In this document: positions 37,412-50,349 of the stretch, one piece after another
How the letters are laid out: each line of letters begins with the position of its first letter
Position numbering within the stretch: position 1 is the first letter of the stretch
Source: Tyto alba
Lineage: Eukaryota; Chordata; Aves; Strigiformes; Tytonidae
Assembly (NCBI RefSeq): GCF_018691265.1
Contig: NW_024881300.1
Location: 2,375,046-2,439,045, forward strand
Direction of reading: 5' to 3'
DNA: 64,000 nucleotides
Notes under the pieces: generated by a model
Told to the model about the DNA's origin: nothing
Seen by the model: the letters and a program-made list of their open reading frames with translations, nothing else
Database searches by the model: none
Program-made: the position numbers and the translations under genes

Positions 37412-39532
37412 AGTGCTCGCTGCGCTTCTGCTTCCTCTCGACCGCCTTCCTGCTCGTCTTCGTCATGTCCCTCCTCTTCACCTACTCCCACCACAGCATC
37501 GCCTACCTGGACCCCGGCGGGCTGGGCGGCATCCACCGGGTGAAGCTGGTGCCCGGCTATGCCGGCGTGCAGCGGCTCAGCAAGGGGGGGCCGTACCCCC
37601 GGGGCTGCGCCTGCCGCCGCTGCCCGGCCGAGGAAGCCGGGGCTACCGACTGGTTTGACGGGCGCTACGACGGCACCGTCTCCCCGGTGTGGACCAAGGA
37701 GAATATGGACCTGCCGCCCGATGTCCAGAGGTGGTGGATGGTGAGCGAGGGGATGGACAGCCCCCCCGCCCCACCCCCCCCCCCGCCACGGGTCCCCCAG
37801 ACCTGGGGAGCGCCGCAGTGTGCTCAGGCACGGGGGGGGGCACAGCTTTCTCCTCCTCCAGTGAGGAAGGGGCCACTGGCTGACGCCACCCCCCCGCCTC
37901 GTTTCCCCCCACCGCAGATGCTGCAGCCCCAGTTCAAGTCCCACAACACCCACGAGGTCCTGAGCAAGCTCTTCCAGATCGTGCCGGGCGAGGATCCCTA
38001 CCGCTCCCGCGACCCGCGCCACTGCCGCCGCTGCGCCGTGGTCGGCAACTCGGGCAACCTGCGCGGCTCCGGTTACGGGCCGGAGATCGACGGGCACGAC
38101 TTCGTCATGCGGTGAGGGCAGGGGACCGCTGCCGGGGGCACTGCCCGCCCCCTCAGCCCCGCGGAGGCACGGGGCGATGCTGGCAGCACCGCTGGGTGCT
38201 GGGCTCCCGCTGTGCACCACAGCGGCGTCTCTCCGGGTCTGGAATTCTCCCTGTGCCGTACGGCACAGCCCGGCTCCGGTTGCGCGGTCGGGGAGCCCAC
38301 CGGGTGCTGGGATGGGCGGGAGCGGGTCCTGCAAGGGACAGGGTGGCTGGGAAGGGGGGTGCCACCTTCCCCGCTCTCTCCCCAGGATGAACCAGGCCCC
38401 CACAGTGGGTTTCGAGGGCGACGTGGGTGGTCGGACCACCCACCACTTCATGTACCCCGAGAGTGCCAAGAACCTGCCCGCCAACGTCAGCTTCGTGCTG
38501 GTGCCCTTCAAAACCCTGGACCTGCTCTGGATCGCCAGTGCCCTCTCCACCGGCCAGATCAGGTTGTAAGTACCCGGTGGGCACCAGCGGCAGCTCCCCC
38601 CGGCAGCGGTGGGAATTCAGCGGTTCCTCCCTCCCGGAGCATCCCCCCGGTCCCTCGGCAGGTCGGGTTGGGGTCGGGGGGGATGCGGGACCCCCCGGGA
38701 GCTCACCTGCCTCTCTGCTGTTTTCCCAGCACGTACGCGCCCGTGAAACCTTTCCTGCGGGTGGACAAAGAAAAGGTAAGGGGGGGGGGGGGGGGGGGGG
38801 CTCAGCCCAACCGCTGCGCTGAGCGTCCCCTTTGGCCGTGGCCCCCGTCACCCCATCTTTCCCCGGGGTCCCCGTCCACATCTCGGTGCTCCTTCCCGGG
38901 GGGCCGATGCCGAAGGGAGCGTGGCCGGGGCTCCGGCGCCAACCCCAGCCTGTCCTCCCAGGTGCAGATCTACAATCCTGCCTTCTTCAAGTACATCCAC
39001 GACCGGTGGACGGAGCACCACGGGCGCTACCCTTCCACCGGCATGCTGGTGCTCTTCTTCGCCCTCCACGTTTGCGACGAGGTGGGTGGCGGCTCCTCGG
39101 GGGTCCCCCTCCGGGCTGCGGGGATGGCACGGGGTGGGTTTGCTGGGATCCTGAACCTCGGAGGGTTGAGGAGGGAGGTGGCTCCTTCGGGTCCGACCGC
39201 AGGAGTTCCACTCGCTCCGGTTGCCCGACACCCTGGAACGGTGGGAAGGTGCGAAAATCCCTCCGGAAGCGCGGTGGGTGCTCGGCTGTGGGGGTCCCCA
39301 GGCCGGTTGGGGGGGGGGGTGGCTCGGGGCTGGCTCACCCTCATCCTCACCGCTGCAGGTGAACGTCTTCGGGTTCGGCGCCGACAGCCGGGGCAACTGG
39401 CACCACTACTGGGAGAACAACCGCTACGCCGGGGAGTTCAGGAAGACGGGGGTGCACGACGCCGACTTCGAGGCGCACATCATCGACATGCTGGCCAAAA
39501 CCAGCAAGATCGAGGTCTACCGGGGGAACTGA
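37408..39532 (+). CDS. ST3GAL2: ST3GAL2, beta-galactoside alpha-2,3-sialyltransferase 2 (complete)
   Basis: ST3Gal II transfers sialic acid from CMP-Neu5Ac in alpha-2,3 linkage to Gal-beta-1,3-GalNAc ends of gangliosides and O-glycans in the Golgi. Six coding exons join in frame: 37408-37740, 37918-38111, 38386-38565, 38730-38775, 38962-39081, 39359-39532. They encode 348 residues (350 in human). It is a type II membrane protein: a short cytosolic MKCSLR, one hydrophobic anchor at about 7-27, a stem, then the GT29 catalytic domain. Sialylmotif L starts around C147-C150 ([19 protein letters not shown]). Sialylmotif S spans about 275-298 ([17 protein letters not shown] onward). Motif III HHYW is at 306-309 and the VS motif H324/E329 is intact. 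The paired cysteines of the L and S motifs are present, so it should be active. Introns are only 164-277 bases. Confidence 0.97.
38780..38800 (+). repeat. Homopolymer run of 21 G next to a splice donor
   Basis: Twenty-one consecutive G begin at the fifth intron base after ST3GAL2 exon 4 (GTAAG followed by the run), inside a 186-base intron. Length may vary or be misassembled. Confidence 0.95.
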
Positions 39533-42119
39533 GGGCTGCGCCTGCTCCGGCTCCCCCGCGCCGGCCGGGTCCCCGCTGCCCACGGGGGCACAGGGCCAGG
39601 GTCTCCCCAGCGGCCTCGGGCGACGAGCGCCCGGGGGGGCAGCACGGCCCCACGCCCCCGGCGATATTTGGTGCCTCCAGCAGCCAATCAGGTTCAGAGC
39701 TAAAGGAGACTTTTTGCCTTTTTTTTTTTTTTTTAATTATTATTATAATTATTATTATAATTATTAAGAAACCCAGCTGAGAAAGGATTTGTAAAAACGC
39801 AATCAAGCGACTGACCGGGCGGCGGGGGTCTCCGTCTCGCATCTCTTTACAGTCAAACCAAATGCTGCTCTTTTTAAAACAAGACAAAATCCCCCCGCCC
39901 TGAAGCCGGGTGACTCTGGGGAGCGCCTGAGCATCGTGTCCAGGCCGACGGAGACGTGGCGGCCGAGCAGCCTCGCCAGTGGAACCCAGCTGCTTCTTTC
40001 TTCCTTTTTATTATTATTATTTTTTTTTATTGTTTTTATTTTTAACCCACCTGGGGCAGCCGCTGCCGTCGTTCCCCCGGGGAAGGCTCCCGGCACACAG
40101 GCAGGTCCCGGCGCGGCGGCAAGCGCCGTCGACCCATCGCCGATGCTCCGCTGCAGGCTGGCGGCACGGCCGGGCTGGGGGACGGAGGGGAACCCCGGCT
40201 TCGGGGCCGGGCATCCCCACACCTCCACCCGCGGGTTGAGGAAGGCTAGGATGGATTTCGGGGTCGGCGGTGCAAAAGGCAGCTCAGAAACCCGCAGAAG
40301 CAGCAGCCCGGTCCCTCCGGCCGGGCTCCTCGAGCAATGCGGGATGCAGCAGCGGGTCCTGCCCCGCCGGAGATGAGATTTCCCTTCGCTTTCGGGCTGG
40401 GAAAAAGCAGATTTAGAGCTAGCTGTAGTGGGCGAACGGACCGTGCTTTTGCTTCTGTGTTGCTATAAACAGACGTGAGAAGCTGGAATCCCAAAGTCTT
40501 TGCTCCGTTTGTGAGGGTTTACACCGGGCTGGTGCAGCCGGGGCCCTCGGGGCTTTTCGGGCTGGACAGGCTGCCCCGCAGCACTGGCCGGGGAGACACA
40601 GAAGGAAACGGCCTCCCCAGAGGTGTAATTAAAACCACTTTCTTTGGGTCAATCAGGTGGGTGGGGATTTTTTGGTTTCTGTTTTTTTTTTTTTAAGAGA
40701 TACTGGAAAGCTGGAGAAAAAGGCAATCACAGAAAAGGTGCCCTGGAGAGGGAGGGCGATGGGTGCCCAACGTGGCTGGGGCAGGAGCCAGGCCCAGGGA
40801 ACCCTACCCACACCGCCTGGTTGCAATAGTTATTTGAGGAACAATCACCATAGGGTTTTTTTTTGTGCTTGGAGGTTTGTTTTTTTTTTTACCCTTTTGC
40901 ATCTGGCTTTTCTGTAGCCGCCTCTTACCTGTTTCTCTGCTTCGGTTTGGCTGGTTTTCAGGGTTTTCTTTTTTTTTTTTTTTTGAAGTTTCTCTCTGCA
41001 GTCGTGAAACACGAGGGTCTGGGTCACCCGGAGCAGGCACTGAGCATCCCTTAGGCTGGGGAAATTAATCTTTTCTGTCCACAGGGCTTTAAACCCCCGA
41101 GTTTCCCGGTGGGTTTTGGTAGAGGCGGTGTCGCCCTGGCGCGAGCCCCCCGCCACCTCCAGCCAGCCCCGAGCCCCCGCTCCAAACCCCAGGACACGGA
41201 GGCAGGTCGCAAAGAGCCCCGGCCTCCACCTTCCCGGGTTGTTTATTTTTTTTTTTTTTTTTTTTTTTGGTTAGGGGAAGAAAAATAAAACCCACAAAAC
41301 CACGAGCAACAACGAGTGCCTTGGCCATCTCCTGTCGGCTACGCTGGGCTGTGCCCGCCCCCGCGCCAGCGGTAGGGCCTCGGCCGATTTTTCTGGCGGT
41401 CGTGCCCGCTTCCCTCCTTGCGCCGGGCTGGAGCTTAGCCGGGCAGTGCTGCTGGGGGGGAGACAGGGACACATCCAGGCCACCAAATCCGGCGTGACGA
41501 GGCTGGACCAGCTCCTGTCCCGGCTGAGCAGGGCCCGGCCAGACAATCACAGGGCGAGCGGAGGCGCTGGGCACCAACCCCGGGTAGCGAACGCGCCGCC
41601 AGCACCGCGCTCACGGCTCCTTGCTGCCCTGACAGTGTATTTTTTTTTGGCTAACTTCCTTCCCCTACCCCCTCTTTTTTTTTTTTTCCTCGTTTTTTTT
41701 GTATTATAATTATTTTTTTTTATTTAAGCTGTCCCGCTAGGACTCGCAACCACTTGTTTCTCTGGCAGAGGGGCTGCCGGGCGCAGGCAGGAGGAGGATG
41801 CCGCCACGTCGCCGACGAGCACCACTGTACTGTACATAGAGGAGATGTAGGCAGAGGCTAGGGGCAGGGGGGCAGGCAGGACAGAGCACCCACGCTTGCC
41901 CACCTGGCGGGGGGGGGGACGTGGAATCTTCCTCACCCAGTGCCTGAGCAAGCACCCATCGCCTCCCGCCCCGCCGGGAGAAGGAGCCCAGCGCTCTGAC
42001 CTCGGGCTAGAGGCAGGGGGGTGGCTTCGCCCGTAGCCTCTGTGTACATGGGCACTTCTGCACACAACTGTCTTAAAAACTATTTTTTTTTTTTTGTTTT
42101 TTTTTAAAAAGTCAATAAA
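39533..42119 (+). other. ST3GAL2: ST3GAL2 3' UTR
   Basis: About 2.6 kb follow the stop without another recognisable gene, up to the AATAAA at 42114. It includes an AAT/ATT-rich microsatellite (about 39735-39766) and several long T tracts (for example 40970-40984 and 41245-41268). Human ST3GAL2 also has a long 3' UTR, which supports the assignment. Confidence 0.7.
42114..42119 (+). terminator. ST3GAL2: ST3GAL2 polyadenylation signal
   Basis: AATAAA follows a T-rich tract and is followed by GT-rich sequence (CCGTGTGTTTTCC), as expected for a cleavage site near 42135. Confidence 0.75.
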
Positions 42120-42472
42120 AACCATGCATCGGAACCGCCGTGTGTTTTCCTTCTGGTCCCACCCATGTGCCTGCGCAGGAAAGGACACAGATAAACACCC
42201 AAAGGATGTAATTTTGAAAGGGGGCGGGGGGGGGGGGGGCGGGGGGCAGGCACAGGCAGGGGAAGCCACTTTCCCTGGGGTGACCCAGCAGGGCCAGGGG
42301 CTGCCCCAGCTCCCAGCACCCACCACCAAAGGCTGGACCCTGCAACAGGCCCAGCGTAGCTGCAGGATCCGTCTCGGGACGACCGGGGCGGGGGGGGGGG
42401 GTTTGGATCCTGAAAGACACACGAGGCTCTTGCGTAACAAACCGCCAAATTCGGGAGTAGTTAAAACGCCTC

Positions 42473-42478
42473 TTTATT
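42473..42478 (-). terminator. Candidate distal polyadenylation signal of the minus-strand gene (PDPR)
   Basis: Plus-strand TTTATT is AATAAA on the minus strand. The minus-strand context is typical of a transcript end: AT-rich sequence with TGTATATT immediately upstream. Other minus-strand AATAAA signals at 45390-45385, 47440-47435 and 49112-49107 could serve as proximal sites. Confidence 0.5.
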
Positions 42479-45400
42479 AATATACAAACCCTAGCAACAT
42501 TTAAGCCAACCCAAATATAAATGAAAGCAAGCGTGATATAAATACAGCATACGTAACAACGTGGCCTCAGTGGAGAGCAGCAAACTCACCCCGACTTGTG
42601 CGCTTGGGAACAACTGCCCATGCCCTCCAGCACGGGGTCTGGCCACCCCAGCAGCTGCGCCTCTCCCAAACCCCTCCGAACGCCAGCGCGGCGGAGGCGA
42701 GGTCGCCGCTCCCCTCGGAGGCAGACCACCCGGCGCGAGGCTCTACAGCGTGACGTTTCCACAGCCCCAGAGCTCAAAGGGGTTTTACAGGAAAAAGCCT
42801 CCTCCCCGCGCTGCGAGAGACGGCGCCCTGCCGGCGTCCGCTCGCCGCGGCCCCGCGAGGGGAGCTGCGGCGGCCGGGCCGCCTCGCTGCCCCTCGCTCT
42901 GTCCCACCTCAGCTACGTCCGTTGCACGGCGTTCACAGGCGTTAAGGCACTAGAAAAATGTTTTCACGGGTTCAGACTTCAGCTGCTGTTAAAAACCGCA
43001 GCAGGGCGCTTCCAGAAGCCCTCCCAACCTTTTAAAATCCGGTCTTGGGGGGATTGATAAAAAGCACAACAGGGGCTTTGGCCAAGCAAACTGGTGCACC
43101 CGCTAACCAGAAGCGATGGTGGAGATGGGATGTGCGGGCGGCTCTGCGCGGGGTACGGGTCCAGGAAGCGGGGAGCCCCTCTCCCAAAAGGGCTCAGGTC
43201 TCCTGTAAAACCAGCGGCGACAGCGGGAGCCGTCCCGCCGCTCGGAAGGGAGAGGAGCGACCGAAAGAAAGCACGCCGTGTCTCAGGAGCAGCAGCAAGG
43301 AGTTGACCTGGGCCAAAAAAAGGGTTTGCCCCAATTCTTCCCGAAGATGTGGGAACCATGAACCATCACCCAGGTGCCGGGCAGGCGGTATGGGAACAAC
43401 TACACTCATAGCACAGGGGTGCTGCGTTCCCCCGAGCGCGGCTTGGGTCGCTCCTCTGGCGGAAGCGCGTAGGAGCAGGGATGTGTCCTGCCACAAGCCC
43501 GACCGGGAGATGCAGGAGAACCCATCAAGGACTTCAAGGGACATCAGTCTGCCTCTGGTTATACTGGAAGAGGGGTGCAAGTGAAACGCGTTCCACTACA
43601 AGAAGAGCAGGGGGGAAAAGTGTTCGTAGCGTGGAAGAAGTCTCGGGGGTGTCACGGTGAGGGGTGGGAATTTCTCCGTGCTCACAAAACGGGTCACGCC
43701 CTGGCCGGGACTGCTGGCGACTCCCAAATATCTGCTCTGCTTGCAGCAGGTGCCAAGCATCCAGGCGGGAAGATGGGCCGCTGCCAGCCTTGACAAATCC
43801 ATAAATATTAATGTGAACACCTCTCCCGGGTGCCTCTTTCACTGGTAATTTACCCCTCCTCTCCGCGGAGGCACCTTACTCCGAAGAGGCGCGATCTCTG
43901 AGCAGAGGGAATCAGCACAGCGCGTCACACCTGCGCAGCGGCGCTTTGGTTTGTGCTCTAACTCGGAAGCCAGCCCGACATGGGGGAATCCAGCAGAGCT
44001 TGGAGGCAAATGGGAGACGGGAAGCCTCGGAGCCATCTCAACCACCATTACGGGCAGCAGCGGATCCCTTCCGCTCCCCCCGACTCCTGCCTGCACATGT
44101 CAGCTGCTACAGCAGGGAGTTTTGTCTCTTTTAACCCAACGGGACACTCACAGAGTACTCTACACCAGCCCAGGCTTCTTTCTTTAAAGAAAGAAGAAAC
44201 CCCATTACAGCGTGAGCAATATAGTGAATAAATCCTTTTCTGGAGGAGGGGGGGTGGGAATAAAAGAAGGTGCCAGCACAGACGCAGGGGCTCCCAGCTC
44301 ATTTAGTTCAATTCAAATTCCAGCCTCAGACCAGCAGCATACTGCAATAGCAGCTTCGCACCATCCCTGGTGGAAAAATATCTGCCGACGTTTGTGTCTG
44401 CTTTGTACACTCAGCACACAGCTTTCCAGGAAGAAAATGAAATGGCAGGCACCACCAGTGCCCAAATACTGCTGCACCTAAAGCTTTAAGGCATTTATAA
44501 ATATTTAAAGTTCTTGTTTTTCTCCCTCAAATGCAAAGGCTGCTCTTGCCTAGGGCTATTAGCATGCTACAATCATAATGCTTAAGGAAAGTTTAAAGTG
44601 CAAAGAGATTTTTCAAATGCTTTTTAGAGACAGGTTGGAGTCACCTGATGAAGTTAACCCCTCCTTCCCCAAGTCTTGTTTTCCGACTGCTTTTTTTTAA
44701 TAAAAATCCAAATAATCAGTTAAGGAAAAGGTAGTTTAAAACAGCAAAGCATCCTGAAATGGGCGGAAAGCGTTATAATAAAATCATTTGGGAAGACAAA
44801 TCTGAAGGTTGTGAATGTTTTGCTGGACATTAGCAGCAGCTAAGTGTTCTAAGTAAGGACTTCTGCTTCTGCGAGCAACTTCCCTCCTCTGCCCAACACG
44901 GAAACTACCCTGTTTTTATACATTTCTTCCCCAAATGTGACCATTTTGGTTAAAGTGTCCTGGAAGGACAAGGTCAGTGATGTCAGTGCTGCGCCTTTAC
45001 CAGTCAGACACCGCTCAGAAGAAGATGCCAGGGAGAGACAAGCGTTTCGAGCAACCCAGTGCGTGCGCTCCCCACCTCCCCCGGGGGGCACGGTCTCCTT
45101 CACCGGAACGGGAACCAGAGAGGGAAACGGGAGGTTGGAAAAATGAGTGTGACCGCTGCTTTCCCTTCCCGGGAAACGCCGCCCCGCTTCTGCCCAGAGC
45201 CACTGCTACCCCTCGGCGCTCATCCAGCACGAAGGCTGCAGGAGAGGCTGCTCCCTGAGCCGGGAATCGCGGCTGATCATCTCCCCAGGGCTGGGCTTAA
45301 GGGGTTGAGTAATGGGCAAAGGATCAAACCGCAATCACACCTCTCCCATCTCAGCTCAGCCACCCTGCCGTCCCCTTGCCTGTTTTTATTTCGCCGTGCC

Positions 45401-48400
45401 TCACTCTCCGATGGGCAAAAGGAACTAACGTGCTCAGCTGCCTGAGGAAGATTAAGGAAGCGTTAAGGAGAGGGAGAAAACCCCGGTGCAGGAAGAGGGA
45501 GGGTTAAACGATGGAATATACAGCGGCCAAACCCGGGAGTTTGGATGTTGGTACCTGCATCATCTAAAAGCTGAAGTGCTTAAATTGATGCAGAGGGACA
45601 GACCTAGAGCCAGCCTGGCTGAGACGATGAAGCACCGGGTAGAACAAAGAGAAGAGCCTTGCGCCCGAGCGGTCCTACAGCAGCACAGGCTGGAGCCTGG
45701 AGGCGTTGCAGGAGCAGCAACGGGATCGGCGGCAGCTCGAGTGCAACAGTAGAAAGGAGGGGCTCCAAGCTTACACCCGGACTTGGAGAGGCCTCACGCA
45801 GCCTGCCTTCCTCGGCCACAAAATGCTAACAAGAGACTGTCCAACAAAGCACATCAAACCTGGACACTGGGGTCAGCACAGAGAAAGCAAGAAGAAACGA
45901 AGGCAGGAATGGATGGGAAAAAAAAAAAATCAGTGTAACACACCCTCCTGAAACAGAAAGCATCACTCTTAAGTAGACTGCTTTGATTTTATCCTTAGAT
46001 TGTTAAATATGCACAATAAAGTCTCTCTTCTCTAATACCATTTTTACTCAAGCCTTTCAGTACTCGCTCAAGGACTAATAAAACATGACAACTCAGGAGA
46101 GGATGCAACAAGGGTAAGACAACATAAATACCTCTGGAGGAACAGTTTAATGGAAGAAGCTGCCAAGTAAACGCCACCGCTGCCACAAGTTCCCCCCACT
46201 ACTGTACAGGTGACGCTCGGGCACGCAAGCCCTTCCCGGAGCACAGGAACGCCGGACACGTAGGTGGATTCACCACGGCCCCGTCAGCAAACACGCTCAG
46301 ATGCTTGCTGCCTTCTGGGGTAAGAAAAAATAAGCCTACACGTGCCAAGTGCACACAACCCACAGTGGCCAATGTCCCCACGGGTCACGCCTCCCCCATC
46401 ACTGACGGGTGATAAGTCCACCCCAAAGCGGGTTTTGCTCAGCCTGTAATATTTCAGCCAAAAAGATAAATTGTTTCTTCATATTAAGCTCCAGTTAGCT
46501 TCCCCTCAAGTGTTTCTCTTGCGAAGTTGCCTGCGTGAACAAAATCTCCAGGACCGCTCCCCATTCTGGACGGCAGGGCTCGGAGAACTGGTAACAGCCC
46601 TGCACGAGGGGCACAGAGCCGCTGCTGCCGCTGCGGCACAGAATGAGGCCGTGACCCCTCCCGTGGCAGAGGAGAGGGATGCTCTTCCAGTGTTTCCCAC
46701 CCAAGGTTCACAGCCTTGCCGTGCAGAAAGAGAACAAACCGCCTTTCTCAGCAGAAAGCGGTTGAAGGCAGTTTAAGGATGACAATCATGTGTAATTTTA
46801 CCATCCACGTTATTTAAGCGTCGTAGATGCTAAGACTGTGTTATAGCAGCTTCCAAGAGCCCAGCTCTAATCTGAAGGTGTACTAAAGGTGGCAACTCTT
46901 GAACAGATTTTGCTGTTCTTTTTTTTAGGCGCTCTACTTTTAGTCACCAGATAAAGGGATTAGGGTCTTACACCACCCTTTAATACCTCTGGAAGAAAAC
47001 ATGACACTAGAAGGATTTTCCTCGGTCTCAGTATCTTTACAACAAGCTATCCAATTGTCCCCTTGATAGGTAATCAAGTTGGTGAGGGCGAATTATTCTT
47101 TAACATTATAAGGTTAAAAATAGCTGCCAGAAATTAAATTGACTAAGCTTGAACGGCAGCCGAAGGCTATAGGTGCAGATATAAAACAAGAACCAGAATT
47201 CATAGCAGGGAAAGTCAGAGTAGGCGTTAATGAGCTGCAAGACTGACAATTATCAAACCACCTATCTCTAAGTCTCAAACAGCAAAACATAACATTACAG
47301 AAAGTGTTGCTGTATCTATCGTCATGATGGAAAATTATTTTCACTCTCTCTTTTTGCTATTGAAAAGTCAATAGATCTAGACATAATATAAACCTAAGCA
47401 GACATAAAGACAAAAGTAGCTCATAAACCACAATTTTATTGTCAGAATTACTGTGGGAAGAGACGCCCATATCAGCCTGAGGAACTAACAGGCATCTACA
47501 AGTTAGGGAAAAGAAAAAATAATCACAAGGAAGAATATAATCTGGCTGCAACTTAAATGATACTTCAGGAACGAGTGGTTGGTAGAGGACAGCATGCTGC
47601 TAACTTTCCAGTTTGGTCTTAACTACTCTATCTCTGCAGAGAACAAACTCAACGGTTTGAACTAGGATCTCTCTCCAGGAGTTGCATTAAGTACTTTAGC
47701 TTGCCTCAGCTGCACCCTTTGTTTTCTCCTGAAGAAGGATCATGCCTCAGCAGCGACCACAAATGGTCAATAAACTCTAATCAGAAGGGCTGCTCTAAGA
47801 CACATCCTCAGTACCACGTATAAAACTGTTTGGCCGAGCGCCTGTTTCCCTGGGTAAGGAAGGCACAGGAATGTCCCGTAACCCCAGTGGAGAGACAAGA
47901 GGATGGACAAGTATTTTTGAGTGACCTGGAGCACTGCTCCCAGCTGGCAGGCTGCTAGAGCAGAGGTGCGCCTTGGCACACACATCCAGTGTGGGAGTAG
48001 TGGGACTGCAGTAACTGTCCGTGTAAGAGGCAAAAGGATTTTAAACTGCTATTAGATGCCTTACTAACCTTTCATTTAGGCAATTAATCCTGATGCACCA
48101 GGCAAAATTTTAATTCAGAGCGCAGTAATAGGGGAATTTGGAATAAATTACAATCTCCGCCTTCAACAGGCATGCATGGAAACTTCAGCCGCGAGATCCC
48201 AAGAAGTTGCCTTAGTATGGTCACTACATTTCAGAGACGGGGGAACTTTTGCACGTCAGTTTGAAAGTAGGTTTGAAATCCCCGAAGAGGTCACACACGA
48301 CAAAGGAACTCACCATTCACAAAGGACAGCACGCCTGAAGAAGCGACATCCGCATTCAACCTACTACACCACATGCTCAAATCCTGAGTTCTCTTACACC

Positions 48401-50349
48401 CTTTCCTGACTCTCTGCTCCAAGGTTTCACAGTTTCGGTATCGCCCTGGCTGGGGGAGCTCACTCTGACAACCTGTTTTAAGGCGTGAAGGTTTTGGGCT
48501 TTCACCTTTCCTGCCTTAGGGACATCCGACTCCTTTTGCATGCTGAGAGCACCTGGATCATGAATGGCAGACCACAGGCTCAGCTGAAGGCAGGATCTGA
48601 AGCAACTAAAGCAGCAGAGAGCAAACTTGAGAACCAGGCAAGGTTTTGAGTTCCTAATTACACTACTGAGGCTCGCCATTTAACTGGAAAAGAAAGTGCC
48701 CCCCCAAAGGTTTTAGATCATAGAGAAAGTGTTCATCATGGCTGACAGGACAGACATCAGTGCAAGGCTGTGTTTGAACTCCAGACAGAAAGATGCTGGA
48801 GCAGAAAGACCACGATGAGTGTGTGGGTGGCAGAGGCAGGGAAAACGTTTAACAGATCCTTTTCAAGTAAATACAAGCTTTGATTTCGATTGTGCTCACA
48901 ATGGGCAGCAGAAAAAGAAGATGTAAAGGCGTGCAATACAATTCAGCATCCCTCCACTTCTTTTTACCATCAGTGTTTGAGAATTGACGCATTCTGATCC
49001 CTGAAGAAGGGGTGAATCCCAGCTGCACTGTCTGAAGCATCTGAAGCAAAGAGCTTTGCGGAAGGAAAGCAATTTATAATCCCACTGCCGCACTCCCTTC
49101 ACTCCCTTTATTCAGTTCCTTCAGCTGAGGTAATACCAGGAGAGAGAAGTAAGAAGTGCAGCAGACTTGAGGAAAAAAACAGAAGACAACTTCTCGAGGC
49201 CAGCAGGAGCTGCTGAGATGCTTTCTCACCACCAGAAGAAAACCCAGTGTTTCTTGCAATACTGCCAGCACCACAGGTGAGACAAGTGCTGGGTCTTTTC
49301 CTCTAATTTCAAAATAACCACGGGTAGCTAAAACCACAAGATGTTGGCCCTTTCTGCTGCTCAAGTTCCCCAAACCAACACAAGTTTTACATGAACCTTG
49401 CCAGACGAGCTTGATTGAGTCACATAAACAAAGGAAAGAAAATCCCCAAAGAGATCGTACAGCTGAAACAGAAGCAGCATTTCAACACTGCTACTAACAT
49501 TAAAGGCTAACATCTGTCCTTGTTAGAAATCAGTATTTTTGCTAATAAAAACACCCAAATCCTTTGTAGAAGTGAAACACACGTGTTGATCTTCAATTAG
49601 ATTTACAGAAGGCCATTTAGCTTCAGTGACCCCACGCAAAAAATCCAACCCCAACAACAACAAACAACTTACCAGCACCGCTGTCATCTCAGTGATCTGA
49701 TGATTAAATCTACTTGACTCCCTGTTAGGGAAAAAGAATGGTGGACGAAGTGGGGCAGTGACAGGCTGGACTAGAGCCAGCCCTGATCTCTTGGCTGCTG
49801 CTCACACAACGCTCTGTCCCGTGCCAGTGAGGTAGCTGATCGTTCTATTGCTGTGTGCATCGACGCACCGACCCCTCTACAACGTGGCAGGCGGAGAGCA
49901 GGGTGAAGTCACAGCGTTCATCTGAACCACAGGCAGCACACACCTGCTGTCCCAATGCCTGATGCTGGAGAGGAGAGAGGAAAGGGTGTAGTCCTCAGGG
50001 GTTTACCCGAACCCTTCCCATCACCGTGAGGCTAGGGGCTCCGGTGGGGTTCACTCCTAAACAGGCTTCCCATGGATTCCTGGAGGCATGCTCAGCACTG
50101 TGCTTCAGCCACTGGGGCACGGGGGAGCCCGGCAAGCGAAGGGTTGAAGGAGGGAGACAGACGGAATCGGGGAGGCTTGAAAATGAAAGTTTTAAAATGT
50201 ACAAAATGTAACACACTGGAAAAAGTTTAAAGGTTGCAAGACAGAAAAAAAGGAAGAGAAAGAAATCTATGAGGTGAGGGAAAAGGACTGGAAGATGGTG
50301 GGAGAAGGCTCCAGCATGGGGAAAAGGAGCGGGTCAGGTCTAGTCATCA
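42479..50349 (-). other. PDPR: Gene-free stretch, possible long PDPR 3' UTR
   Basis: Nearly 8 kb lie between the PDPR stop and the distal polyadenylation signal. No exon or recognisable protein appears on either strand, and no mobile element is evident. PDPR has a long 3' UTR in mammals as I recall, so a single long UTR with alternative poly(A) sites is the simplest reading. An unrecognised non-coding RNA or plain intergenic DNA is possible. Confidence 0.45.

Noticed and set aside
37363..39780. Open frames of 395 codons (minus) and 522 codons (plus) over ST3GAL2
   Set aside because: They are shadows of GC-rich exons read in wrong frames or through introns. The real coding exons and splice sites account for the region.
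42600..46800. Scattered short open frames on both strands, for example 45486-45752
   Set aside because: No similarity to a known protein, no flanking splice or promoter signals, and composition like the surrounding non-coding DNA. EXOSC6 or AARS, which lie near PDPR in human, were looked for and not seen.
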